Shown: positions 29,275-38,957 of the stretch, in pieces
Layout: each line of letters starts with the position of its first letter
Position numbering within the stretch: the stretch's first letter is position 1
NCBI RefSeq assembly: GCF_025146565.1
Contig: NZ_CP102258.1
Coordinates: 2,884,001 to 2,948,000, forward strand
Length of the DNA: 64,000 bases
Direction of reading: 5' to 3'
DNA from: Bacteroides eggerthii
GTDB taxonomy: Bacteria; Bacteroidota; Bacteroidia; Bacteroidales; Bacteroidaceae
Translations under genes and position numbers: made by a program
Notes under the pieces: generated by a model
The model's input: only the letters and a program-made list of their open reading frames with translations
Told to the model about the DNA's origin: nothing
Databases searched by the model: none

Positions 29275-30837
29275 TTATTTTGCCACTCTCTCCAGCCACT
29301 TAACCATAGAGAGCATTACAATCATAGAAGCACCTGTTGCACCTACAAAGACTAACCAGCATGCCCAAATTGGAACGGTAGTATACAGAATACCTCCAAT
29401 GAAAAGTAGTGAGTTGCCTACTGCAGTTGCTGCCAACCAACAACCCTGCATCAGACCTTGCAAATGAGGAGGAGCCACTTTGGATACGAAAGACAATCCT
29501 AACGGCGAGATAAACAATTCGGCAACCGTAAGAATGAAGTACAAACCAATCATAATCCATGGGGTCACACGAATCGCACTGATTTCAGCGGCACTCATAG
29601 TGCTCAACACATCCTTATCGGGCAAAGTAAATGAGAATATCATCAGGAATACGTACGCCAATGCTGCAATTCCCATACCGATAGCAATCTTCATCGGAGT
29701 AGAAGGCTCTTTGCCGGTCTTCTTCAAAGAGCCGAACAACCACATGATAAACGGAGTGAGGAATACAACAAAGAACGGGTTCACACATTGGAATATTTCT
29801 GCCCCCTTGATACGGGTAAAGCCAAGGTCGATATCTATTACGCTCAGATCTACATAGTCACGTGCAAAATATGTCAGCGAATAACCATTCTGATGGAATG
29901 ACAACCAGAAAAAGATTACCACACCGAATACAGCAAACAATGCATAGATACGTTGTTTGATTTCAGCAGCACTCATTTTGATTTCTTCCTTACTTACAGT
30001 AGTATTCTGCTCTTTAGCTGCTGCAACCTTCTTTGCCGGATCGGGGAAACGTTTTTTATTAGCCAGATAGATTACCAATGAAATCAACATAGCGACAATC
30101 GCAGCCATGAAAGCGTATTGGAAACCACGATTAAACACATCCAGATAGTTGTTGACAAATGCGCCCATATCAGCCACATGGCTACCGTCAAGCGTAACTT
30201 TTTCTGCCAAAGATGTGAGATTCTCCATTGCCTGAGGAGCCATTTTATCACCTTCTTTAAGGAATTGGTGGCAAAGTTCGGGCAAGGTGGCATCATAATC
30301 GAAGTTGTTCACTTTCAGCCACCAGTTACGCACACCGATAGCAATCCATGGAGCAAAGAAGCCACCGATATTGATAAACATATAGAAAATCTGAAAACCG
30401 GAGTCACGCAAGCTCGAGTACTTAGGATCATCATACATCTGACCTACCAATGCCTGAAGATTTCCTTTGAACAAACCGTTACCGAACGCAATGACCAAAA
30501 GTCCAAAGCAAGTCAGTCCGAGATAAAGTCCCATGCTGGGAACAGGTGTGGGAGTGGGAATGGCAATAATAAGATAACCGACAGCCATCATCACTAAACC
30601 GGCCAAAATAGTGCCTTTAAAATTTTTTGTCTTGTCAGCAATGATACCGCCTGCTAATGCCAAAATATAAATAGATGCATAGAATGCGGAATAGATATAT
30701 CCGGTTGTCGTTTCCGACAGTCCGAACTTCGCCGAGATAAACAGTGTAAGGATTGCCATCATAATATAGAAGCCGAAACGCTCTCCCATATTAGCCAAAG
30801 CGGCAGCAATCAATCCATTAGGGTGTTTGCTAAACAT
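29275..30837 (-). CDS. POT-family proton/oligopeptide symporter
   Basis: Imports di- and tripeptides with protons; 520 residues with about 14 membrane helices. The N-terminal GERFGFYIMMAI corresponds to the ExxERFxYY proton-coupling motif of the family, and FQIFYMFINIGGFFAPWIAIGV is the second POT signature. A hydrophilic insertion lies in the middle (about 270-295). It may take up products of the DPP5-type peptidase encoded nearby. It has its own candidate promoter. Confidence 0.94.
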   Translation of the reverse strand: MFSKHPNGLIAAALANMGERFGFYIMMAILTLFISAKFGLSETTTGYIYSAFYASIYILALAGGIIADKTKNFKGTILAGLVMMAVGYLIIAIPTPTPVPSMGLYLGLTCFGLLVIAFGNGLFKGNLQALVGQMYDDPKYSSLRDSGFQIFYMFINIGGFFAPWIAIGVRNWWLKVNNFDYDATLPELCHQFLKEGDKMAPQAMENLTSLAEKVTLDGSHVADMGAFVNNYLDVFNRGFQYAFMAAIVAMLISLVIYLANKKRFPDPAKKVAAAKEQNTTVSKEEIKMSAAEIKQRIYALFAVFGVVIFFWLSFHQNGYSLTYFARDYVDLSVIDIDLGFTRIKGAEIFQCVNPFFVVFLTPFIMWLFGSLKKTGKEPSTPMKIAIGMGIAALAYVFLMIFSFTLPDKDVLSTMSAAEISAIRVTPWIMIGLYFILTVAELFISPLGLSFVSKVAPPHLQGLMQGCWLAATAVGNSLLFIGGILYTTVPIWACWLVFVGATGASMIVMLSMVKWLERVAK

Positions 30838-30890
30838 AAAAATAAGTTTTTGTAAATTAGTAATTAGTATTGATTAATTTATATTTTTTG

Positions 30891-30898
30891 CAAATATA
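30891..30898 (-). promoter_or_regulatory. Candidate -7 box (TATATTTG) of the POT gene
   Basis: An exact TAnnTTTG match on the minus strand, 54 bases before the ATG. No -33 box is evident. Confidence 0.4.
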
Positions 30899-30956
30899 TG
30901 CTTTTCGTCGAGATTTCCGGTAAGAAAACAGAATATCTCTTGGCAAAACCTAACCT

Positions 30957-31436
30957 TTATGCCTCAAACAGGATGCAGACTTGGGCATGAACTTCTTTTA
31001 TCAGATCTTCCGGATTGAGTTTGAGCTGCAGGCCACGTTGCCCCGCACTTATATAAATATAAGGGAACTGCAGGCAAGTTTCGTGAATATAGGTAGGAAA
31101 AGCTTTTTTCATGCCGATAGGCGAACAGCCGCCACGAATATATCCCGTTAATGGAAGCAATTCTTTCATCGGGATGAGATCGCATTTCTTGTTACCGGAA
31201 ACTTTCGCGGCCAACTTCAAATCAACCTCGTGTTCGCCGGGGATGACGCACACAAAATAACCAGTCCTGTCACCATGCAATATCAAGGTCTTAAAGACCT
31301 GCTCTATGTCCTCTCCCAAGCTGGCGGCAACATGTACAGCGCTCAGATCTTTTTCATCCACTTCATACGGAATAAGTTCATAAGCAATTTTTGCCTTATC
31401 AAGCAGCCGGGCTACATTCGTTTTATTAATTTTCAT
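30957..31436 (-). CDS. ybaK: YbaK/EbsC-type Cys-tRNA(Pro) deacylase
   Basis: A 159-residue trans-editing enzyme that hydrolyses misacylated tRNA, mostly Cys-tRNA(Pro). It has the YbaK core: VFKTLILHGD with the conserved Lys49, VIPGEHEVDLKLAAKVSGNKKCDLIP, and the Gly-rich YIRGGCSPIGMKK loop. The gene lies 80 bases from the uvrA stop and runs in the same direction, but does not obviously share its regulation. Confidence 0.93.
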   Translation of the reverse strand: MKINKTNVARLLDKAKIAYELIPYEVDEKDLSAVHVAASLGEDIEQVFKTLILHGDRTGYFVCVIPGEHEVDLKLAAKVSGNKKCDLIPMKELLPLTGYIRGGCSPIGMKKAFPTYIHETCLQFPYIYISAGQRGLQLKLNPEDLIKEVHAQVCILFEA

Positions 31437-31516
31437 TTCCTTATTTGCAAACTATAAACTACGAATGAGCAAAAATCTTTTTCATCGTAGATTAATTATT
31501 TTTCCTCTTAAGATAT

Positions 31517-34345
31517 TCAAATATGAAGTTCTTCTTTCAAGAACTTCGGAGTATATCCCTTCGTGCTCTTTGCCACTTCTTCGGGTGTACCGCAAGAAAG
31601 GAGTTCTCCCCCGCCCTTACCGCCTTCCGGTCCCATATCTATGATATAGTCTGCCATTTTGATAACGTCAAGATTATGCTCGATAACAACGACCGTATTG
31701 CCCTTATCGACCAACTTGTTCAGCACATTCATCAGCACGCGGATATCCTCAAAGTGCAGTCCGGTGGTAGGCTCATCAAGAATATAGAGCGTCTTGCCTG
31801 TATCCCGCTTGGAAAGTTCGGTGGCAAGCTTCACACGTTGGCTTTCGCCACCGGAAAGCGTGGTAGAAGACTGTCCCAGTTTTATATAACCCAGCCCCAC
31901 CTCTTGAATTACCTTTATCTTATTCAGAATCTGAGGCACGTTTTCAAAAAATTCCACCGCGCGGTTAATTGTCATATCCAGCACATCGGCAATAGACTTC
32001 CCTTTGAAGCGCACTTCCAGGGTTTCCCGATTGTAGCGTTTGCCATGGCAGACCTCACAAGGAACATACACGTCGGGCAGGAAGTTCATTTCAATAGTTT
32101 TATAACCATTGCCCTGGCAGGCTTCGCAACGCCCCCCACTGACATTGAACGAGAAGCGTCCCGCCTTGTAACCGCGAATTTTAGCTTCGGGCAGACCGAC
32201 AAACAAGTTACGGATGTCCGAAAAGACTCCGGTATAAGTGGCGGGATTGGAACGCGGAGTACGCCCCAACGGAGACTGATCCACATTTACCACCTTATCT
32301 ATATACTCTAATCCTTCAATACTATCGTACTCCAAAGGGTCTTGAAGAGAGCGATAAAACTTCTGTGAAAGAATGGGTTGAAGTGTCTCATTAATCAGCG
32401 TAGACTTACCGCTGCCCGATACACCGGTCACACAAATCAATTTGCCAAGCGGGAACTCCACATCTACATTCTTCAGGTTATTGCCTTTGGCGCCACGCAA
32501 CCAAAGACTATGACCGTTACCTTTGCGCCGTTCGGCAGGCACTTCGATGGCACGTTCGCCGTTCAGATATTGGGAAGTCAGCGTATGCGTCTGCAACATC
32601 TTTCCCGGAGTACCGGCAAAGACAACCTCTCCGCCCAACCGGCCCGCTTTAGGCCCCATATCAATAACATAATCGGCAGCAAGCATCATATCCTTATCGT
32701 GCTCCACCACGATAACAGAGTTGCCCATATCGCGCAGCTCTTTCAGTGAATGAATAAGCCGCAGATTATCGCGTTGGTGCAATCCGATACTGGGTTCATC
32801 CAAGATATACAGAACGTTGACCAACTGCGAGCCTATCTGTGTGGCAAGCCGGATGCGCTGGCTTTCGCCGCCGGAAAGACTGACGGCACTACGGTCCAAT
32901 GACAAATAATCCAATCCCACATCCAGCAGGAATTTTAGACGGGTACGGATTTCCTTTAATATTTCGACAGCAATCTGTTGCTGCTTATTGCTGAGAAATT
33001 GGTCTACGTTCATCAACCAGTCATACAGCTCATTGATGTCCATTGTGGAGAGTTCATAGATGTTTTTATCATGGATGCGGTATGACAAAGCCTCTTTATT
33101 CAGTTTCGCTCCATGACACTCCGGACAAACAGCTGTCTTGGCAAACTGTTCTGCCCATTTCTGCGCTGTGGCAGACGCGTCTTTTTCCTGCAACATCTGA
33201 ATGTACTTCACTACCCCCTCGAAAGTAACGAAATAATCGGATGACGTACCAATGAGCGAACTCTTTATCTTTATGCGTTCATCCGAACCATACAGAATCT
33301 CATCTATGGCATCATCCGGAAGTTCCTTGACAGGAGTTTTCAACGTGGCTTCATATTTCTCCAGCAATGCGGTAATCTGCCAAAATATCATACTATTCTT
33401 GGCTTTTCCCAAAGGTATAACAGCTCCCTCACTTATGGAAAGCTCACGATCCGGGATAACCTTGTCTATATCAATCTGATTCACCACACCCAGTCCTTTA
33501 CATTTGGGACAGGCTCCCTGCGGAGAGTTGAAAGAAAAGTTATGAGGAGCAGGTTCGCGGTAAGACAACCCGGTTACAGGGCACATCAGGCGTTTACTAT
33601 AATGGCGCACACTTTCATCTTGCACATCAAGAATCATCAGCAGTCCGTCTCCCTGACGCATGGCAGTGGCAACGCTGTTCTTCAAACGAGTGTCGTCTTT
33701 ATCTGCCACAACCAGCTTGTCAATCACCACTTCTACATCATGATTCTTGTAGCGGTCCAGCTTCATGCCGGGAAGAGCCTCACGCACCACACCGTCTACG
33801 CGGACATAGAGATAACCTTTCTTCCGGACTTGCTCGAACAATTCCTTATAATGTCCTTTACGGCTACGTACCAGCGGAGCAAGAATGTAAATACGTTTTC
33901 CTTTATAATCATTCAGAATAAGATCAAGGATTTGCTCTTCGGTGTATTTCACCATTTTCTCACCGGAAACATAAGAATAAGCCTCACCGGCACGAGCGTA
34001 CAGCAGGCGAAGATAATCGTATATTTCCGTTGTCGTACCTACGGTGGAACGCGGATTTTTATTGGTTGTCTTCTGCTCAATGGAAATCACCGGACTCAGG
34101 CCTGTAATCTTGTCTACATCAGGACGTTCCAGATTCCCCAGGAAGTTACGGGCATAAGCGGAAAAGGTTTCAATATACCGGCGTTGGCCTTCAGCAAATA
34201 TCGTATCGAATGCTAAAGATGACTTGCCACTTCCACTCAACCCGGTGATGACCGTCAGGCTATTACGGGGAATTTCAGCATCAATGTCCTTCAAATTATG
34301 TACACGCGCTCCGTATACATTGATATATTCTGTTTCTTCTTGCAT
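31517..34345 (-). CDS. uvrA: Excinuclease ABC subunit A
   Basis: The damage-recognition ATPase of nucleotide excision repair, 942 residues. Two ABC ATPase modules: the first starts GLSGSGKSSLAFDTIFAEGQRRY and has signature SGGESQRIRLATQIG, the second has GVSGSGKSTLI and SGGESQRVKLATEL. Zinc-finger Cys pairs occur at CPKCKG/CPECHG and CEACQG/CEVCHG. Length and domain order are normal. uvrB lies 7 kb away on the other strand, so the partners are not in one operon. Confidence 0.98.
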   Translation of the reverse strand: MQEETEYINVYGARVHNLKDIDAEIPRNSLTVITGLSGSGKSSLAFDTIFAEGQRRYIETFSAYARNFLGNLERPDVDKITGLSPVISIEQKTTNKNPRSTVGTTTEIYDYLRLLYARAGEAYSYVSGEKMVKYTEEQILDLILNDYKGKRIYILAPLVRSRKGHYKELFEQVRKKGYLYVRVDGVVREALPGMKLDRYKNHDVEVVIDKLVVADKDDTRLKNSVATAMRQGDGLLMILDVQDESVRHYSKRLMCPVTGLSYREPAPHNFSFNSPQGACPKCKGLGVVNQIDIDKVIPDRELSISEGAVIPLGKAKNSMIFWQITALLEKYEATLKTPVKELPDDAIDEILYGSDERIKIKSSLIGTSSDYFVTFEGVVKYIQMLQEKDASATAQKWAEQFAKTAVCPECHGAKLNKEALSYRIHDKNIYELSTMDINELYDWLMNVDQFLSNKQQQIAVEILKEIRTRLKFLLDVGLDYLSLDRSAVSLSGGESQRIRLATQIGSQLVNVLYILDEPSIGLHQRDNLRLIHSLKELRDMGNSVIVVEHDKDMMLAADYVIDMGPKAGRLGGEVVFAGTPGKMLQTHTLTSQYLNGERAIEVPAERRKGNGHSLWLRGAKGNNLKNVDVEFPLGKLICVTGVSGSGKSTLINETLQPILSQKFYRSLQDPLEYDSIEGLEYIDKVVNVDQSPLGRTPRSNPATYTGVFSDIRNLFVGLPEAKIRGYKAGRFSFNVSGGRCEACQGNGYKTIEMNFLPDVYVPCEVCHGKRYNRETLEVRFKGKSIADVLDMTINRAVEFFENVPQILNKIKVIQEVGLGYIKLGQSSTTLSGGESQRVKLATELSKRDTGKTLYILDEPTTGLHFEDIRVLMNVLNKLVDKGNTVVVIEHNLDVIKMADYIIDMGPEGGKGGGELLSCGTPEEVAKSTKGYTPKFLKEELHI

Positions 34346-34366
34346 ATTTTAATTAATGAATTTGTG

Positions 34367-34374
34367 CAAAAATA
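34367..34374 (-). promoter_or_regulatory. Candidate -7 box (TATTTTTG) of uvrA
   Basis: Matches TAnnTTTG on the minus strand, 22 bases before the ATG. The -33 region is not clear. Confidence 0.4.
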
Positions 34375-34453
34375 AAGGTTTCCGGCCGAATATCAGCCGA
34401 AAAGACATATTTTTCGGTTTTGAAATGCACAATATTATTTCTTAACGCAATCC

Positions 34454-34486
34454 TTTGGTTAAAATAGGACAATATTACTAACTTTG
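34454..34486 (+). promoter_or_regulatory. Promoter of the LysM-protein operon
   Basis: TTTG (34454-34457) and TAACTTTG (34479-34486) are separated by 21 bases, a very good Bacteroides promoter. The ATG lies at 34530. Confidence 0.65.
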
Positions 34487-34529
34487 CAGCTACTTTGGGA
34501 AATTGTAAACATAAACCAACGATTACTGA

Positions 34530-36332
34530 ATGAAAACTATCAATCGTATTTTCTGCTCCTTGCTGCTTGCCGGTGCATGTAGTTTCGGTGTAAACGCACA
34601 AGAAAACCAATCTTATTTTCTGCATACAATAGAAAAAGGTCAGAGCCTATATTCCATTGCCAGCATGTATAACATCAGCCAGGCAGACATAGTGAAACTA
34701 AATCCGGGAAGTGATGACAAGATATACGTAGGACGCACCTTACGTATTCCACGTACGGATGCCAATTCACAGAAAGAAACTTTCCACACCATAGAATCCG
34801 GTGAAACCCTTTACCGGCTTACCGTAAAATACAATGTCTCGGCGAAAGACATATGCGACGCCAATCCCGGACTGAGCGCAGAGAACTTCCGCATCGGGCA
34901 GGTTATCCGGATTCCATCCTCAACGGACGCGGCTACTGCCACAACGAACAACACCGGACTTTCCGCTACATCTCCCACCGGAAACACATCTGTCCAAGCT
35001 CCGGTGCAATCACGTTGCCGCGATATGCACAAGGTGAAACGGAAAGAAACCGTATTCAGCATCAGCCGGAAGTATGGCATTACGGAAGCTGAGCTCATTG
35101 CCGCCAATCCGGAATTGCAGGGGGAAAATAAAATAAAGAAAGGTTCATTTCTCTGTATCCCCTATCCTTCCACCCAGATACAGCAAAATACGCATCCTCA
35201 AGCGACAGCGCCAAGCGACAGTGAATTGTTCAGTGAGAACAAAAAGAGTAACGAGCGTATCAATGTTATCAAGGCAGCTGTTATTCTTCCGTTTTTATCT
35301 GACGGAGCAAGCAAAAGCGAATCTGCAAAAATGGTGGAATACTATGAAGGTTTCCTCATGGCAGTAGACAGTTTGAAGCGCACAGGCACTTCTATTGATC
35401 TTTTTACATACAGTACAGGCCCTTCCACCTCATCTCTGAATTCCATACTTGGCAAAAACGAGATGAAAGACATGGATATCATTTTCGGCCCGTTGCACCA
35501 ACAGCATATCAAGCCGCTGGCCGATTTTGCCGACAAGCATGATATACGCTTGGTGATACCGTTTACATCCAAGGATAATACTGTATTCCGCAATCCGTCG
35601 GTATATCAGATCAATACTCCCCAATCCTACCTTTACTCGGAAGTGTACGACCATTTTGTCCGCCAGTTCCCCAACGCCAATGTTATCTTTATTGAAGCCA
35701 GTCAGGACACTAAAGACAAAGCGGAGTTCATAAAAGGACTGAAAGAGGAATTGCGCAACCGTTCCATACCCACAAAATCATTGAAGGAGGATGCTACCGT
35801 AGAGTCTATGAAAGCCGTATTACGCAACGATCGCGAGAATATTTTTATCCCCACTTCGGGAAGCAATATTACCCTAATCAAAATACTGCCGCAATTGACA
35901 TTGCTGGTGCGCGAACAGCCTGACAGTCGTGTGCATCTCTTCGGCTATCCGGAATGGCAGACGTACACCAAAGACCACCTTGAAGCATTCTTTGAGCTGG
36001 ATACTTACTTCTATTCCTCTTTCTATACGAACAACCTGCTGCCGGCAGCCATAACCTTCACAAAGAGTTATCGCAAATGGTATGGAAAAGAGATGGACGA
36101 GCGTTATCCGAAATTCGGCATGCTGGGGTTCGATACCGGCTATTTCTTCCTCAAAGGCCTATCCAGATATGGTTCGGGACTTGAAAAGAACTTGGATAAA
36201 ATGGACCTTGTCCCTATTCAAACCGGCTTCAAGTTCCAACGTGTCAACAACTGGGGCGGCTTCATCAACCGGAAAGTATTCTTTGTACGTTTCACCAAAA
36301 ACTTTGAGCTGATAAAGCTTGATTTCGATTAA
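34530..36332 (+). CDS. Secreted LysM-repeat protein with periplasmic-binding-protein fold
   Basis: 600 residues. A signal peptide (1-24, ending GVNAQ) is followed by three LysM peptidoglycan-binding domains (about 30-74, 84-128 and 163-212; for example HTIEKGQSLYSIASMYNISQADIVKLNPG) and a type 1 periplasmic-binding-like domain (about 245-600, as in ABC amino-acid receptors; INVIKAAVILPF... to the C-terminus). The design ties a ligand-binding fold to the cell wall. Ligand unknown; no ABC transporter genes are near. The next gene, 54 bases on, encodes a small outer-membrane barrel, so the pair may work together in the envelope. Confidence 0.88.
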   Translation: MKTINRIFCSLLLAGACSFGVNAQENQSYFLHTIEKGQSLYSIASMYNISQADIVKLNPGSDDKIYVGRTLRIPRTDANSQKETFHTIESGETLYRLTVKYNVSAKDICDANPGLSAENFRIGQVIRIPSSTDAATATTNNTGLSATSPTGNTSVQAPVQSRCRDMHKVKRKETVFSISRKYGITEAELIAANPELQGENKIKKGSFLCIPYPSTQIQQNTHPQATAPSDSELFSENKKSNERINVIKAAVILPFLSDGASKSESAKMVEYYEGFLMAVDSLKRTGTSIDLFTYSTGPSTSSLNSILGKNEMKDMDIIFGPLHQQHIKPLADFADKHDIRLVIPFTSKDNTVFRNPSVYQINTPQSYLYSEVYDHFVRQFPNANVIFIEASQDTKDKAEFIKGLKEELRNRSIPTKSLKEDATVESMKAVLRNDRENIFIPTSGSNITLIKILPQLTLLVREQPDSRVHLFGYPEWQTYTKDHLEAFFELDTYFYSSFYTNNLLPAAITFTKSYRKWYGKEMDERYPKFGMLGFDTGYFFLKGLSRYGSGLEKNLDKMDLVPIQTGFKFQRVNNWGGFINRKVFFVRFTKNFELIKLDFD

Positions 36333-36386
36333 AGACGATTTACAGCCATTCGATGACAAGCAACTCGTAAATTGCAATTTAAGAAA

Positions 36387-37073
36387 ATGAGACTAAAAAC
36401 AATTATAGGAACAGCACTTTTGGCAGGAACATGTGCCTTGCCGGCAAGCGCACAGATAGGCGAACAACGCCACAACTTTTCTGTGGGCATTAACGGCGGT
36501 ATCAACCTGAATAGCGTAAGTTTCTCTCCCAGAGTCCGCCAGAATAACCTGATGGGTATCAATGGCGGACTGACAGCCCGTTATATTTCCGAAAAATACT
36601 TCAGTATGATATGCGGTGCACAGATTGAGTTAAATTTCTCGCAACATGGTTGGGATGAGTTTTATCAGGACTACCCCGAATTGCAATACACGCGTAAAAT
36701 GAATTACATAGAAATTCCCTTCCTTGCGCATTTGGCTTTCGGCAAAGACAGAGGATTACAGTTTTTTGTTCATGCAGGTCCGCAGATAGGCTTTTTTCTT
36801 AGCGACAGTTACACAATAGGTGGCGATTGGGACAATTATACCGGAATAACCGTTGAGCAACACGATAAAGCCGTAGATAATAAGTTTGACTATGGTATCA
36901 CAGGTGGAGCCGGTGTGGAGCTTCGTACTAAAATCGGGCACTTTTTGGTAGAAGGCCGATACTATTACGCTTTATCCGATTTTTACAGCAGTACAAAGAA
37001 AGACTACTTCTCCCGTTCGGCCCATGGGGTCATCACTGCAAAGATCACTTACTTATTCGATCTGAAGAAATAA
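36387..37073 (+). CDS. Outer-membrane beta-barrel protein (PorT-like)
   Basis: A 228-residue protein with signal peptide (1-22, ending PASAQ) and alternating hydrophobic strands such as FSVGINGGINLNSVSF, LMGINGGLTARYIS and GHFLVEGRYYYALSDFY, as in small eight-strand barrels of the PorT/OprF-like type in Bacteroidota. The ATG at 36387 is chosen because it starts the signal peptide; an in-frame TTG upstream adds only five residues. Follows the LysM gene and is ended by a strong terminator. Confidence 0.85.
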   Translation: MRLKTIIGTALLAGTCALPASAQIGEQRHNFSVGINGGINLNSVSFSPRVRQNNLMGINGGLTARYISEKYFSMICGAQIELNFSQHGWDEFYQDYPELQYTRKMNYIEIPFLAHLAFGKDRGLQFFVHAGPQIGFFLSDSYTIGGDWDNYTGITVEQHDKAVDNKFDYGITGGAGVELRTKIGHFLVEGRYYYALSDFYSSTKKDYFSRSAHGVITAKITYLFDLKK

Positions 37074-37093
37074 CAGTATAAACCTCTGACAAT

Positions 37094-37136
37094 AATAAAA
37101 GCGGGACATGGTTTAAAACCATGTCCCGCTTTTATT
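37094..37136. terminator. Bidirectional terminator
   Basis: A perfect 20-bp stem (37094-37113 with 37117-37136) with a 3-base loop; the outer arms are A- and T-rich, giving a U-tract in both directions. It separates the barrel gene from the convergent DUF4293 gene. Confidence 0.9.
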
Positions 37137-37169
37137 GTATATATCCGTTTCTTATCGAAACAGTTTTTA

Positions 37170-37628
37170 TTATCTTAATCTGTCTGCCGCTTTCACCATC
37201 AGTTCATCCCGATAGATGGAACGGAAAGCCAAATAGTTCAGTATGATACATACAGCCGGAAGGCACAAAGCCCAACCCAATTGGAAGCTCGTTACATTCA
37301 AATCTTCTTTCAAAATGAACACAAATACCACGAAAGCAATGTAATAACCAGTCAGCAGAAGGCTGCCAAAGATAGTCATACGGACTTGCAACATACGGTT
37401 ACGGAATAGGAAGATAGTGCACAATGAGATAATCGCACTCAATAAAAGAATACCGAACAATCCCCATGTAGACTGAAAGCCACCATCGGCCAAAGTCACC
37501 CCCAACGGTTTGAAAACATGAGCCACTATCCCGTCCGAACCAATAAACTCTCCCGCCGGCAAACAAAGAGTTACAACCAGAAGGACAGTTACCAATAACA
37601 AATAAACGGATTGAATACGTTGTATCAT
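37170..37628 (-). CDS. DUF4293 membrane protein
   Basis: A 152-residue protein with four predicted membrane helices (about 6-25, 55-75, 82-106 and 115-135). The start MIQRIQSVYLLLV is typical of DUF4293, a family of unknown function found in Bacteroidota. It shares one base with the end of rpoZ (TAATG), so its translation is probably coupled to it. Confidence 0.85.
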   Translation of the reverse strand: MIQRIQSVYLLLVTVLLVVTLCLPAGEFIGSDGIVAHVFKPLGVTLADGGFQSTWGLFGILLLSAIISLCTIFLFRNRMLQVRMTIFGSLLLTGYYIAFVVFVFILKEDLNVTSFQLGWALCLPAVCIILNYLAFRSIYRDELMVKAADRLR

Positions 37629-37963
37629 TACTGCAATTTTTCTTTTTCCTTAGAAGGATTACGATAGTACACCTTACCCTCAAGATATTCCTGAGTAGCA
37701 ATCAAAGTAGGTTTCGGCAACTTCTCATAATAACGGGAGATTTCAATCTGTTCGCGATTTTCAAACACTTCTTCAAGGTTGTCATTATAGGAAGCAAATT
37801 CCGCCAACTTCTTAGAAAGATCATTTTTAATTTCAACACTGATCTGATTGGCACGCTTACCAATAATCGCTACGGTTTCATATACATTACCTGTATCTTC
37901 ACACAATTCCATCATGTCACGAGTAACCGTAGTAGTAGGAGCATTTGTCTTTCTGTAATCCAT
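37628..37963 (-). CDS. rpoZ: RNA polymerase subunit omega, Bacteroidota type (Rpb6/RpoZ-like)
   Basis: A 111-residue protein. The sequence TGNVYETVAIIGKRANQISVEIKNDLSKKLAEF matches the conserved omega/Rpb6 core (AIVRAKRARQI-like), and LEEVFENREQIEISRYYEKLPKPTLIATQEYLEG is the extended C-terminal part of the Bacteroidota form. It supports RNA polymerase assembly. Lies between bamD and the DUF4293 gene, the usual order in the phylum. Confidence 0.85.
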   Translation of the reverse strand: MDYRKTNAPTTTVTRDMMELCEDTGNVYETVAIIGKRANQISVEIKNDLSKKLAEFASYNDNLEEVFENREQIEISRYYEKLPKPTLIATQEYLEGKVYYRNPSKEKEKLQ

Positions 37964-38017
37964 AATTTTTATCTAAATTAATTTTATTCTATAACAATAA
38001 TATTCTCTTTTTATCTG

Positions 38018-38821
38018 TCAATCTTTCAATATTTTCTGCGCTTCTTTAAAGATACGGTCGGCATCTTTCATATATTTACTTTCAGGGAATTCATTCTTAA
38101 AAGCATAATATTCATCTACTGCTTCGCGATAGCGTTCCTCTCTTTTATCTTCCACACTGAATACCGCCATTTCATACTTGGCACGCAAGATGAGGATAGA
38201 CAAATCCTCACGCATATTAGTATAAGGATAATCTTTCAAAGCATTCTGCGCCGTAATGACGCAAGACTCATAATTATTTCCTAAGTAATTGCCCAAATTA
38301 TAATAGAGCTTAGCAGAAAGATATTCTTTCATAACCAATTTGTCCTGCAAAGCAAAAATCATGTTTTGAGCTTCGTCTTTCTTTGCGCTGTTCGGAAAAT
38401 ACTCCAAAAACATCTGTAATTGCTGGATTGCATTGTATGTACCGGACTGGTCCAAACGGGGTTCCGGCGTATCCAGATACAAAGCCTTTCCGGCATGAAA
38501 ACGTGCCAGCTCGGTAAACGTACCACGCGGATACACATTGTAATATTGGGTGAATGTTTGAGCGGCAGTCTGATAATCATTCTGGTTATAATAACTCATA
38601 CCCAGCATATAAAGTGATTCTTCAGCTTTGTCAGTACCTTTAAGAATGGCAATCAACTCGTTCAACAAAGTCGCAGCACGATTATACTGACCTTTTGCGA
38701 AGTAATTCTTTGCCGCTTCATACTTGTATTCGTAGTCTGTGCTTTTCAGCAACTTGTTGTATTCTCCACATGAGGAGAGCAGCAGTGCTGCAAGCAGAGT
38801 TATAAGGATGTTCTTCTTCAT
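38018..38821 (-). CDS. bamD: Outer-membrane assembly lipoprotein BamD
   Basis: A 267-residue lipoprotein of the BAM complex that folds outer-membrane barrels. The signal ends in lipobox LLSSC (Cys18). Tetratricopeptide-type helices follow, including YFAKGQYNRAATLLNELI, YNQNDYQTAAQTFTQYYNVYPRGTFTELARFHAGKALY and YNAIQQLQMFLEYFPNS. First gene of the bamD-rpoZ-DUF4293 unit, read from a very good promoter with a short leader. Confidence 0.93.
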   Translation of the reverse strand: MKKNILITLLAALLLSSCGEYNKLLKSTDYEYKYEAAKNYFAKGQYNRAATLLNELIAILKGTDKAEESLYMLGMSYYNQNDYQTAAQTFTQYYNVYPRGTFTELARFHAGKALYLDTPEPRLDQSGTYNAIQQLQMFLEYFPNSAKKDEAQNMIFALQDKLVMKEYLSAKLYYNLGNYLGNNYESCVITAQNALKDYPYTNMREDLSILILRAKYEMAVFSVEDKREERYREAVDEYYAFKNEFPESKYMKDADRIFKEAQKILKD

Positions 38822-38842
38822 TACTTTTATTCAAATAATGCG

Positions 38843-38873
38843 CAAAGATAGAGGTTCATATCGAATTAAACAA
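38843..38873 (-). promoter_or_regulatory. Promoter of bamD-rpoZ-DUF4293
   Basis: On the minus strand TTG (38871-38873) and TATCTTTG (38843-38850) are 20 bases apart. The leader would be only about 15-20 bases. Confidence 0.7.
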
Positions 38874-38957
38874 CGATACGCACCTTAATTTTTCAAAAAC
38901 AAAGATGAAGAGGAATAATTTGGAGAACGAATGGGGAGAGAGAGTTTGATGTGTGTT

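Noticed and set aside
33542..34216. 224-codon plus-strand frame
   Set aside because: Antisense to uvrA, with no domain or promoter.
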